Assembly: GCA_035628505.1 (NCBI GenBank)
Contig: DASPJR010000073.1
Span: 1-30,894, forward strand
Source: DASPJR01 sp035628505
GTDB lineage: Bacteria > Planctomycetota > SZUA-567 > H5-PLA8
Direction of reading: 5' to 3'
DNA: 30,894 nucleotides
The notes below the pieces were generated by a model. The model was not told the origin of the DNA and made no database searches. It was given only the letters and a program-made list of their open reading frames with translations. Positions 17,834-25,727 of the stretch are shown piece after piece. Each line of letters begins with the position of its first letter. Position 1 is the first letter of the stretch. Position numbers and translations under genes: made by a program.

Positions 17834-18346
17834 TTATCGCGCCGAGGTATCCGAAGCTGAGCGGTACGTTGAGAACTGCCGCTCATCGAGGATCTCCGAA
17901 AGACGCCGTTCGAACTGCGCGTTTGCGTCAAAGGCTTTCAGCTTTGCGTTGGCGTCCTGCAGCTTCCGCCACTCATTGTCGCAGCGTCCCTGGCAGGACT
18001 CATACTTCGCCATCGCGCGGGCGACCTCGCGGTTCAGCTGGTCGTGGCGTTCCTGAACTTTCTGCCTGGCGTTGAAGACCTGCTCCTGCTGCCGGCCGCT
18101 CAGTTCCAGGCGGTGGCTCAGGGCATCGAAGCGCCGCATGTCGAAATCGGGCGCGCGGTAGGACACAGACTGGGACTGGGACTTTGACTGCATGCGCACT
18201 TCCTGGCGCTCCTGGCGCGGCTGCTGCCGCACGACGGCCGGCTTGGATTCGCGCGAAACGGAATACCCGCCGCCGCCGCAGGCCGCCTGTGTTGATGCCG
18301 CGCTGATTACAATCAGTAAGCTGAGAATCCCTGAACAAAGCTTCAT
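17834..18346 (-). CDS. Small periplasmic helical protein, Spy/CpxP-like
   Basis: ATG 18346 is chosen over the upstream frame (to 18469) because GAGAG lies just before it and a signal peptide then opens the protein (MKLCSGILSLLIVISAASTQAA, next residue Cys). The 170-aa product has a Gln/Ser/Arg-rich linker, then helices containing LSGRQQEQVFNARQKV and a final ILDERQFSTYRSA. These resemble the paired LTxxQ motifs of Spy/CpxP periplasmic chaperones and metal-sensing proteins, though the match is loose. Two Cys (in ESCQGRCDNEW) may form a disulfide. It is the first gene of the minus-strand operon with the TPR protein and six-haem cytochrome, so it may sense or chaperone something in the periplasm for that system. 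Confidence 0.72.
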   Translation of the reverse strand: MKLCSGILSLLIVISAASTQAACGGGGYSVSRESKPAVVRQQPRQERQEVRMQSKSQSQSVSYRAPDFDMRRFDALSHRLELSGRQQEQVFNARQKVQERHDQLNREVARAMAKYESCQGRCDNEWRKLQDANAKLKAFDANAQFERRLSEILDERQFSTYRSASDTSAR

Positions 18347-18543
18347 AAGTGTCTCTCTTTCACGTTGAAAACCCACGCGGCCCACTGGCCGAAACCAAAC
18401 ATGCGGTGAGGAATGGCAAAATAAGAGCCACATTCCCATGTCGCTTAGCACAAAGGCAATTTTGCACATTGTTACGCCTAACCTTGTTGCTTGCCGGGTG
18501 CCTGCGGCGTGAGTAAACTTCCGAGCACTAAAAGAGGATACAA

Positions 18544-21528
18544 ATGAAGCGTATTGGCATTGGCGCCGTTATCGGCTGTATATGCGCGTGCGTTTGCGCC
18601 GGAGAGGTGCCGGAAAACTCGGACAAGCCGCAGCCAGGTATAGAAACAGGTTCGACGTGGATTGTCGAAAGCTGGGGCAATCCCGGCAGTATTGAACGGC
18701 TGCAGTCTGGCACCCGAAAGCTGCTGGGATTGAATTATCGCGGCGGTACGAAGGACAAGACAGCCTTTGAATACAAGCCGGGCATCACCGCCCCCGCAGA
18801 TAAAATACTGCGCGTGTGGGTGTATAGCCCCGATGAGAATCCGCCGCCGATTGCGATGGCGATTTCCACAACAATCAAACACATCTGGCATGAGACGGAT
18901 TTGATCAAGCTGCGCCAGGGCTGGAACGCCCTGTCGGTTCCGCTTACCGCGCCGCACTGGAAAACGGAGGCCTCCAAATGGCAGGTGAAGGTAGGCGTCG
19001 AACCACTCAATGACATCCGCGCCACGCTTCTTCTGGTTTACAACACCTCCAAGCAGAGTGGGCGGCTGTTCGTGGAAGGCTTCGCTCCAGTCGAGACAAA
19101 GCATGACGCCGCAATCGACAGCGAAGAGTACTGGAAAGCGGATCGCGAAAGGCTCTGCAGGCTGGGGGAGGGTTATCTGGTCTGGCAATCCAACCGCTCG
19201 GGCCGTTGGCGAATCTGGAAACGCAACCTGGATGGCAGCGGCGAGATGCAGCTCAGCGCCGAGGAGCCGGACCGCGATCACTTTGCTGCCCACATTTCAC
19301 CAGACGGCGAGCATGTCGTGTACATCAGCCTGCCGAAGGACACTCCGCCAAACCGGCGCATCCAGCCGCCTCATGTTGTCTTTCCGATTAAAATCGTTAA
19401 TCGTGACGGCACCGGCGACCGCGTCCTGATCAGTAGCGGCCGAACGTACTGGGGAGATCGCTGTGCCGTCTGGGCGGACAACGAGACTCTTATCTACATC
19501 GCCAGGGATTGTTCAACGCATCAGTTCAATCTGAAGACTGGCGAGGACACAACGCTGATCCCTGAAAGCGGCAACCGGCCCTGGCTGATCAATGCGTCCA
19601 AGACTTTTGCCGCGCAGGGCAATCCTCCGCAGTTCTCACGCTACGACGCGAAAACGCAGCGGCTGGAGACTCTCTTTCATGTGGAAGGCTGCCAGGCGTA
19701 TTTCGGTCACAACACCCCGTGGGCCGTGTGGATGAACGGCTCGGGCGGCCCCATCGGCAAAGTGCGCCTCGACACGCTGGAGATGGGCTCGGTGCTGGAA
19801 TACCACGATGCGCGCATGCCGGCGACGCGCAATTACATGTACTTCCCAATGATCTCGCGCTGCGGACGGCTATTCACCTTTGCAGCGTCCCCGAATCAGC
19901 ACGATTACTGGACATCCGATTACGACATCTTCGTGGCCGAAGTCGATCCGCAGACGCTGGAAGTAAAAGGCCGGCCCGTGCGCTACACGTTTACGACCTC
20001 CACAGATACATTCCCCGACGTTTTCGCCAAGCTGCCCGAGATCGGCAGCCATTCCGGCGAGGCGCCGCTGACCGTCAGCTTCAAGCTGCCGCAGGCCGAT
20101 CTTGAGAAGGGCGCGTGGGAATGGGATTTCGGCGACGGCTCACCTGCAGCTAAAGACGCGACTCACACCTTTAGCCAGGCTGGAGAATTCAAGATCGTCG
20201 CACGCTTGAATGGACAGGAACGCCGCGGTCTGGTGTCTGTCTCTCCCCGGAAAGCCCCCGTCGCGCTTCGCGCCGTTGCCACCGGAGACCGCGAACTGCG
20301 TGTAGATTTTGATGAGCCGGTCTCAATCGATGCGCTGACGGGCACACTGCAATCGGGCTTTGCCGTTGAAAAAGCGACAGTGGATGCGTCAGGCCGCAGC
20401 GTCACGCTTAAGCTACAAGATAAACTCTCCGCTGACGACGTTCTTCATCTGCGCGGCGCGATGGATCGCGCGCAGCAGCCGAATGCCATGCAGCCGCAGC
20501 AACTGTCAGTGTCGCCGCTGCAGTGGCCGTCGCAGCGCGACAAACTGGTGCTCGTTTGGGAAGCGGGAAATCAGAACGCGCGCAACCGGGTCCTGGATGA
20601 CAAAGGAGAGATGCGGGCGCTCGTTTTTGCGAACACGGGAAAGGCTGTTTTCGACGGCCACTACCGCATGCAGCTCGCCGGCGGCGCCTTCACGTACGCT
20701 GAGACGGCTCCAGTTATTCAGGCAATAAAGGAGAGCGGCGAGTTCACGTTCGAACTATTGCTGAACTCTGAAAGCCTGGCTATGCCAGGCGAGCGCACGA
20801 TCGCCGTGCTGGGAAATTCGTCTGAGCGGAACCTGGCGCTGATCCAGCAGGCCGGGCGGCTGCATGTTGTTTACCGGACCGATCAGAATAAGGGCAATGA
20901 GCTGTCGCGCGACTCACTCGGCGCGCTTCCGAGCGAAGGTCCGGTCCACGTTTTGATCCGTTTCCGCGCGGGCCGCTTCGATTGCCTCATCAACGGCAAC
21001 AGAGTTGAAGCCGGCGCGCTCAGCAATGCCAAGCTCACAAACTGGAGCGTCGTTCCGCTATCCATCGGCGATGGCTCTGGAGCTCGCGCATGGCAGGGCC
21101 GGATCTGCCGCATTGCCTTGTACTCACGCTTTCTCAGCGACGATGAGGCGCGCGCTCAGTTTGTCTGCAGCAGCGCTATGGAGAAGTCGAGGCAGCCGGT
21201 TACGCGCCTGGAAGTCGAGGCCACGCTCGTCACACGTTCGAAGATTCCGACCCTTGCTGAAATTTCGCCTTATCGAAGCGCTCTCGTGGCGTGCGAGTAT
21301 AAAGTTGAAAAAGTTCTGTCCGGCACGTACACAGGCCAGACGATTCGCGTCATCAATTGGGGGCTTCTGGATTCGCAGCCCACGTCCATGCAGAACCTTA
21401 AACCGGGCGAGCGCGTGAAAATGATTTTGGAGCCTCGATCGGCACAGCCGCAGATCAAAGCATTTTATTGTTCGGATGAGCTCGATCCGGCCGATCCCGG
21501 CACAGAGTACTTTGATGTCTCGCTATAG
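18544..21528 (+). CDS. Secreted beta-propeller / PKD / LamG-like multidomain protein
   Basis: ATG 18544 has AGAGGA upstream and opens a signal peptide (MKRIGIGAVIGCICACVCAG). The protein is 994 aa. In order: a beta-sandwich (about 25-180, WNALSVPL, resembling carbohydrate-binding domains); a TolB/PD40-like propeller (about 205-480, with LVWQSNRSGRWRIWKRNLDG and HISPDGEHVVYIS); a PKD domain (about 502-570, WEWDFGDGSP); a Big-like or fibronectin-like strand region (about 575-650); a LamG/concanavalin-like domain (about 715-875, ending RICRIALYSRFLSDDEA); and a C-terminal beta domain (about 880-994). Together these suggest an extracellular glycan-binding protein. It is 22 nt upstream of the AlgI-type gene and so heads the probable acetylation operon. 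No catalytic residues are recognised. Confidence 0.87.
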   Translation: MKRIGIGAVIGCICACVCAGEVPENSDKPQPGIETGSTWIVESWGNPGSIERLQSGTRKLLGLNYRGGTKDKTAFEYKPGITAPADKILRVWVYSPDENPPPIAMAISTTIKHIWHETDLIKLRQGWNALSVPLTAPHWKTEASKWQVKVGVEPLNDIRATLLLVYNTSKQSGRLFVEGFAPVETKHDAAIDSEEYWKADRERLCRLGEGYLVWQSNRSGRWRIWKRNLDGSGEMQLSAEEPDRDHFAAHISPDGEHVVYISLPKDTPPNRRIQPPHVVFPIKIVNRDGTGDRVLISSGRTYWGDRCAVWADNETLIYIARDCSTHQFNLKTGEDTTLIPESGNRPWLINASKTFAAQGNPPQFSRYDAKTQRLETLFHVEGCQAYFGHNTPWAVWMNGSGGPIGKVRLDTLEMGSVLEYHDARMPATRNYMYFPMISRCGRLFTFAASPNQHDYWTSDYDIFVAEVDPQTLEVKGRPVRYTFTTSTDTFPDVFAKLPEIGSHSGEAPLTVSFKLPQADLEKGAWEWDFGDGSPAAKDATHTFSQAGEFKIVARLNGQERRGLVSVSPRKAPVALRAVATGDRELRVDFDEPVSIDALTGTLQSGFAVEKATVDASGRSVTLKLQDKLSADDVLHLRGAMDRAQQPNAMQPQQLSVSPLQWPSQRDKLVLVWEAGNQNARNRVLDDKGEMRALVFANTGKAVFDGHYRMQLAGGAFTYAETAPVIQAIKESGEFTFELLLNSESLAMPGERTIAVLGNSSERNLALIQQAGRLHVVYRTDQNKGNELSRDSLGALPSEGPVHVLIRFRAGRFDCLINGNRVEAGALSNAKLTNWSVVPLSIGDGSGARAWQGRICRIALYSRFLSDDEARAQFVCSSAMEKSRQPVTRLEVEATLVTRSKIPTLAEISPYRSALVACEYKVEKVLSGTYTGQTIRVINWGLLDSQPTSMQNLKPGERVKMILEPRSAQPQIKAFYCSDELDPADPGTEYFDVSL

Positions 21529-21550
21529 TTAAAGCGGCCTCGGGTGTTGA

Positions 21551-23011
21551 ATGGTTTTCAGCTCTGCACTCTTCCTGTTCTATTTTCTGCCGCTGGTTCT
21601 GACGCTTTATTACGCCTGGAGCCATCCGCGCTGGCGCACCGGATTGCTGGCCGTGATGAGTTACTGTTTTTACGGCTGGGCCAATCCGCCGTGGGCGCTG
21701 ATCATGTTTGCCAGCACGATGGTGGATTATTGCTGCGGCATTGCGCTGATCCGGCTCGCGAAACTGCAACGCGATTCTAACGGCCGCTGGCCGATCATCG
21801 CTGCCGATGTTCCCAGGACACGCCCGATGAAGCTGGTGCTCTGCCTGTCGCTGGTTTCGAATCTGGCACTGCTCGCGTTCTTCAAGTACTTCGATTTTGG
21901 AGCCGAGACGATCAACACGATCGCGCAGTCGCTCGGCAGCACGGCTGTCGTGCCGCTGCTGCATATCGCCCTTCCGGTCGGCATTTCGTTCTACACGTTT
22001 CAATCCATGAGCTACGCCATAGACGTCTATCGCGGCGAGGCGCGGCCGATGACCAACTTCATCGATTTCCACTGCTTCGAAGCGTTGTTTCCGCAGCTGG
22101 TCGCCGGACCGATCGTGCGCTACCAGGACATCTCTGAACAGCTGGTGCATCGCACGCACACCTTTGAGAAGTTTGCGCGCGGTATTGCGTTTCTCAGCTG
22201 CGGCCTGGCCAAGAAAATTCTGGTGGCTAATCCCATGGGGTACATCGCCGACGGCGCGTTTAACGCGCATGAGCTGGCCACGATCGATGCATGGTGCGGC
22301 GTGGTTGCGTACGCCTTTCAGATCTATTTCGATTTCTCGGGCTACTCGGACATGGCCGTCGGACTCGGGCTGATGTTCGGCTTTCTGTTCATCAAGAATT
22401 TCGATTCGCCCTACCGCGCCACAAGCATCACCGATTTCTGGCGGCGCTGGCATATCAGTTTGTCGACCTGGCTGCGCGACTATCTTTACATCCCGCTCGG
22501 CGGAAACCGGCACGGTCCCTTAAGGACGTACTTCAACCTTATGGCGGTGATGCTGCTCGGAGGGCTCTGGCATGGCGCGAGCTGGAATTATGTGATCTGG
22601 GGAGGCCTGCACGGCGGCATGCTGGCGTTCGAACGCGCCCAGGGGCGTGATGGAATTTACCGCCGGCTCCCTGATCCCCTAAGAATCGCAATCACGTTCG
22701 CCATCGTCTGCATCGGCTGGGTCTTCTTCCGAGCCCCAACACTGGGCGGCGCCCTGAGCTATTGCGGCGCTCTCTTTGGCGGCGGATCGGACAGCCTGCG
22801 TGCGGCGGTGGCGCGTGGAGCCATGTACACGCCGTATCACCTCTGCATGCTGGCGATTGCTGCACTGCTGGTATGGGGCGCACCGCAGACGTGGCTGTTC
22901 ACACGCCGGCTCAGTCCGCCGCGCGTGGCGTTCTGCATGACTCTGTTCGTGCTGTCGCTGCTGTTCATGTGGACGCAGACGGCGAATCCATTTCTTTATT
23001 TCCAGTTCTAG
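21551..23011 (+). CDS. algI: MBOAT O-acyltransferase, AlgI type
   Basis: The 486-aa multi-spanning membrane protein starts MVFSSALFLFYFLPLVLTLYY, as AlgI proteins do. Diagnostic MBOAT segments are present: FKYFDF, LPVGISFYTFQSMSY, FPQLVAGPIVRY, YAFQIYFDFSGYSDMAVGLG, NFDSPYRATSITDFWRRWHI, IPLGGNR and GGLWHGASWNYVIWG followed by GLHGG. Catalytic-region His341 (LWHG) and His354 (LHGG) are both present. AlgI-type proteins move acetyl groups across the inner membrane to periplasmic SGNH partners that acetylate alginate, cellulose or other polysaccharides. Two such partners follow directly, the first after 11 nt. The symbol records family membership; there is no alginate synthesis gene here, so the polymer is unknown. 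Confidence 0.95.
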   Translation: MVFSSALFLFYFLPLVLTLYYAWSHPRWRTGLLAVMSYCFYGWANPPWALIMFASTMVDYCCGIALIRLAKLQRDSNGRWPIIAADVPRTRPMKLVLCLSLVSNLALLAFFKYFDFGAETINTIAQSLGSTAVVPLLHIALPVGISFYTFQSMSYAIDVYRGEARPMTNFIDFHCFEALFPQLVAGPIVRYQDISEQLVHRTHTFEKFARGIAFLSCGLAKKILVANPMGYIADGAFNAHELATIDAWCGVVAYAFQIYFDFSGYSDMAVGLGLMFGFLFIKNFDSPYRATSITDFWRRWHISLSTWLRDYLYIPLGGNRHGPLRTYFNLMAVMLLGGLWHGASWNYVIWGGLHGGMLAFERAQGRDGIYRRLPDPLRIAITFAIVCIGWVFFRAPTLGGALSYCGALFGGGSDSLRAAVARGAMYTPYHLCMLAIAALLVWGAPQTWLFTRRLSPPRVAFCMTLFVLSLLFMWTQTANPFLYFQF

Positions 23012-23022
23012 CGGCGCGAGCG

Positions 23023-24657
23023 ATGAATCAGGCGAATCAGACAATTTCACCGCCCGACGCCGACTGCCTGTCCAGCGGCACGATCGTCACTGAGATTTCG
23101 CCTGGTGTCGCGAAAGTTGTGTCGCTCGTGTTTGTCGTTGCGATCTTCAGCGTCGCCTCCAGCCAGTTCGTTTATGAGCTCTGGATGAAACAGCGCCCTG
23201 TCGTTTTCGATCTCTTCAGCCAGTTCCCAACGCGTCAGCATCTGCGCCACTATGAGGAACAGCTTGAGAATGCGTCGCTGCACCGCAAGCACTGCCGTCT
23301 GTTCCTGCAGCAGCAGCTGACGCAGAGGCTGCGCTTTGGCAACGTTCACTCCATCGTGGGGCAGGACAACTGGTTTTACTTCATGCCTGGTGTGAGTTCA
23401 GTCTCCGGGCCGGGGTTCCTCAGCCGCGAGCGTCAGCAGCTGCGCATCAAGCATGCCGCGGACGAAGGGCACGGGGAGCTATTCGCCGATCCTATGGCCG
23501 CGATTGTTCAATTTCACGAGCAGTGTGCGAACGCCGGCATCCGGCTCGTTTTGCTGCCCATTCCCGACAAGGCTTCGCTGCAGCCGCAATTCCTGTCCAC
23601 TCGTGCGTTCCTGAAAGCTCCCTTTGCGCCCCCAGTGAATCCTGATTATGCGCGGCTGTTGCAAATGCTCCGCGAGAAAAAGATCGATGTCTTTTCGCCC
23701 TTGCCGGAAATGATTTCACCCGATGCGCAACTCCGCTTCCTCGAACAGGACACGCATTGGACGCCGGAGTGGATGGATCAGGTCGCCAAAGATCTTGCCG
23801 CACACATTCGCCCGCATCTGCCCGCGGTGCCGTCCGCTCCGGCACTAAAAATCGAAGAGAAACGCGTCAGCCGCCTGGGCGATCTGGTTGATATGCTGCG
23901 CCTGGCCGAGCCCACTCGAGTGTTCCAGCCGCAGAGCGTGACGATACAGCGCATCGTCAATGCCGAGACCGGAAAAGCGTGGGAGGCTACGCGTGAGGCC
24001 GACGTGCTGCTGCTCGGCGACAGCTTCAGCAATATTTTTTCCGCAGAGATCATGGGGTGGGGCGATGCCGCCGGTTTCGCGGAGCATCTCTCGCTTCATC
24101 TGCAGCGCCCCGTGGACGCGATTCTGCGCAATGATGCCGGCGCACACGCGACACGTCAGATTCTCAGCCGCGAACTGCAGAGCAAACCGGAACGTCTGGC
24201 CGGAAAGAAGATCATTGTCTGGCAGTTTGCTGCGCGCGAACTTTCAGTCGGCAACTGGATGCCCCTGGAGATGAAGATTCAGACCACGCGCTCGGTGACC
24301 GCTCAGCCCGAAGCAGGGCTGCCTGCTGGAAGCACGCGGGTGAGTGGAATCGTTGCCGAGATTTCCGAATTTCCGACGCCGGGCACCGTCACGTACAAGG
24401 ATCACATTTTCTCGCTGGCGCTCAAGCCGGTGGAATCAGCCGATGCAAAACTGAACGGCAAGCCGCTGATGGTGTATCTCTGGAGCATGAGAAACAATGT
24501 TCAGACGCCGGCTGTGCGCCTGCGCCCAGGGCAAAGCGTCAGACTTTCCGTGCGCCCGTGGAGCCAGGTTGAAGCCACGCATGGGCGCGTCAACCGCAGC
24601 GAGCTCGACGATCCCATCGAGCCGCCGTACTGGGGTGAACTGGAGCCGCAGCCGTGA
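23023..24657 (+). CDS. AlgJ/AlgX-like SGNH O-acetyltransferase, membrane-anchored (first copy)
   Basis: The start is taken as ATG 23023, 11 nt past the AlgI-type stop; the longer open frame from 22762 only overlaps that gene. The 544-aa product has one N-terminal membrane segment (about 29-50, VAKVVSLVFVVAIFSVASSQ) and a periplasmic SGNH domain. The AlgJ/AlgX signatures are clear: GQDNWFYFMPGV, LLPIPDKASLQPQF, DTHWT (Asp243, His245) and LLLGDSFSNIFS (nucleophile Ser334). The order and spacing fit the Asp-His...Ser triad known in AlgX. The last ~120 residues are beta-rich and may bind carbohydrate. It should transfer acetyl groups delivered by the AlgI-type protein to a periplasmic polysaccharide. 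Its stop overlaps the next start by 4 nt. Confidence 0.92.
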   Translation: MNQANQTISPPDADCLSSGTIVTEISPGVAKVVSLVFVVAIFSVASSQFVYELWMKQRPVVFDLFSQFPTRQHLRHYEEQLENASLHRKHCRLFLQQQLTQRLRFGNVHSIVGQDNWFYFMPGVSSVSGPGFLSRERQQLRIKHAADEGHGELFADPMAAIVQFHEQCANAGIRLVLLPIPDKASLQPQFLSTRAFLKAPFAPPVNPDYARLLQMLREKKIDVFSPLPEMISPDAQLRFLEQDTHWTPEWMDQVAKDLAAHIRPHLPAVPSAPALKIEEKRVSRLGDLVDMLRLAEPTRVFQPQSVTIQRIVNAETGKAWEATREADVLLLGDSFSNIFSAEIMGWGDAAGFAEHLSLHLQRPVDAILRNDAGAHATRQILSRELQSKPERLAGKKIIVWQFAARELSVGNWMPLEMKIQTTRSVTAQPEAGLPAGSTRVSGIVAEISEFPTPGTVTYKDHIFSLALKPVESADAKLNGKPLMVYLWSMRNNVQTPAVRLRPGQSVRLSVRPWSQVEATHGRVNRSELDDPIEPPYWGELEPQP

Positions 24658-25727
24658 AACACGCAGCCGTCCTTTTTCTTCTGCTCGCGCTGAACGCAGT
24701 GAACGCCGGCGATGTCGACACGTTCCTGAAGCTCTGTGCCGATAAACACGCGGCCGCGTCAACGTCTTCGCAGATGGTCGTACCGGGCATGGAGGGCTGG
24801 CTCTTCTTCAGCGGCGAACTGCGCCACCTTAGCGCCGGAAAATTCTGGGGCGAGGACGCGCCAAAAGTCAGCCGCGCCAAACCCGAATTCGCCGACCCCC
24901 TTCCGGCTCTGCTGGATTTCAAAGAGCAGCTCGAGAAGGCGGGCGTTGAACTGCTCTTTGTCCCCGTTCCAGCCAAAGCCGCGGTTTATCCGGAGAAGCT
25001 CGATCCGGCGGCGCCTTCCGCTCGCATAGATATCCAGCACCAGGAATTCCTGAAGCTCCTCAAAGAGCGCGGAATTGCCGTGCTTGATTTGTCTGAGGCA
25101 TTCCGCGCGGCACGCGCAGATGATGCCGCGAAGGGACCTGTCTACTGCCAGCAGGACACGCACTGGTCCGGGCGCGGCTGTGAGCTCGCGGCGCAGCGCA
25201 TTGCCGAATACCTCCGGGCGCGGCCGTGGTTCAAAGATCTGAAAAAGCAAACCGTTGAAAGCCATTCCGAAAAGATCACACTCACCGGCGATCTCTGGCG
25301 CGGCGCGTACGAACCAGGTGCGAATGGAAAGCCGCAACTCGAGCCGCCTGCGACGAAGGAAACGTTGCCGCTGCGGATCGTCGGCGTTCGCACCGGCGGG
25401 GACCTCAAACCCGTCGAAGCCGACGAGCGCAGCCCCATCGCGCTGCTCGGTGACAGCCATTGCCTGGTCTTCAGCATTGGCGGCGACGACATGCACGCCG
25501 CTGGCGCAGGCCTGCCGGATCAACTGCTGCTCGAAACGGGCGTGAGTGTGGACCTTGTTGCCGTGCGCGGTTCGGGCGCGACGCCGTCGCGCCTCAACTT
25601 CGCCCGTAAGGCGCGCGCGGACGCCGCGTATCTGCCGTCCAAAAAAATCGTGATCTACTGCCTGACCGTGCGCGAATTCACCGAAGGCAGCGGCTGGCGC
25701 AAGATTCCGCTCTTGCCGCAGAAATGA
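24654..25727 (+). CDS. AlgJ/AlgX-like SGNH protein, secreted (second copy)
   Basis: GTG 24654 overlaps the stop of the first SGNH gene by 4 nt (GTGA). The 357-aa product has a cleavable signal peptide (MKHAAVLFLLLALNAVNAG) instead of an anchor. It repeats the family plan: VPGMEGWLFFSGELRHL, LLFVPVPAKAAVYPEKL, QDTHWSGRG (Asp168, His170) and ALLGDSHCLVFS (nucleophile Ser268). The Asp-His to Ser distance (100) is close to the first copy's. It is clearly diverged from the first copy, not a recent duplicate. A work split like AlgJ/AlgX in Pseudomonas (one anchored relay, one soluble polymer-binding transferase) is the simplest reading, but it is inference. Confidence 0.91.
   Translation: MKHAAVLFLLLALNAVNAGDVDTFLKLCADKHAAASTSSQMVVPGMEGWLFFSGELRHLSAGKFWGEDAPKVSRAKPEFADPLPALLDFKEQLEKAGVELLFVPVPAKAAVYPEKLDPAAPSARIDIQHQEFLKLLKERGIAVLDLSEAFRAARADDAAKGPVYCQQDTHWSGRGCELAAQRIAEYLRARPWFKDLKKQTVESHSEKITLTGDLWRGAYEPGANGKPQLEPPATKETLPLRIVGVRTGGDLKPVEADERSPIALLGDSHCLVFSIGGDDMHAAGAGLPDQLLLETGVSVDLVAVRGSGATPSRLNFARKARADAAYLPSKKIVIYCLTVREFTEGSGWRKIPLLPQK

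Noticed and set aside
18415..18440. Possible second sigma-54 element (TGGCAAAATAAGAGCC) between the divergent genes
   Set aside because: The GG-N10-GC spacing fits, but the -12 box reads GAGC and not TTGC, so the match is too weak.
21455..22513. 352-codon minus-strand frame opposite the AlgI-type gene
   Set aside because: It overlaps two confident plus-strand genes and has no recognisable domain or ribosome site.
22762..23022. Longer N-terminus for the first SGNH protein
   Set aside because: It would overlap the AlgI-type gene by 250 nt, its residues are low-quality shadow sequence, and ATG 23023 lies just ahead of a proper membrane anchor.
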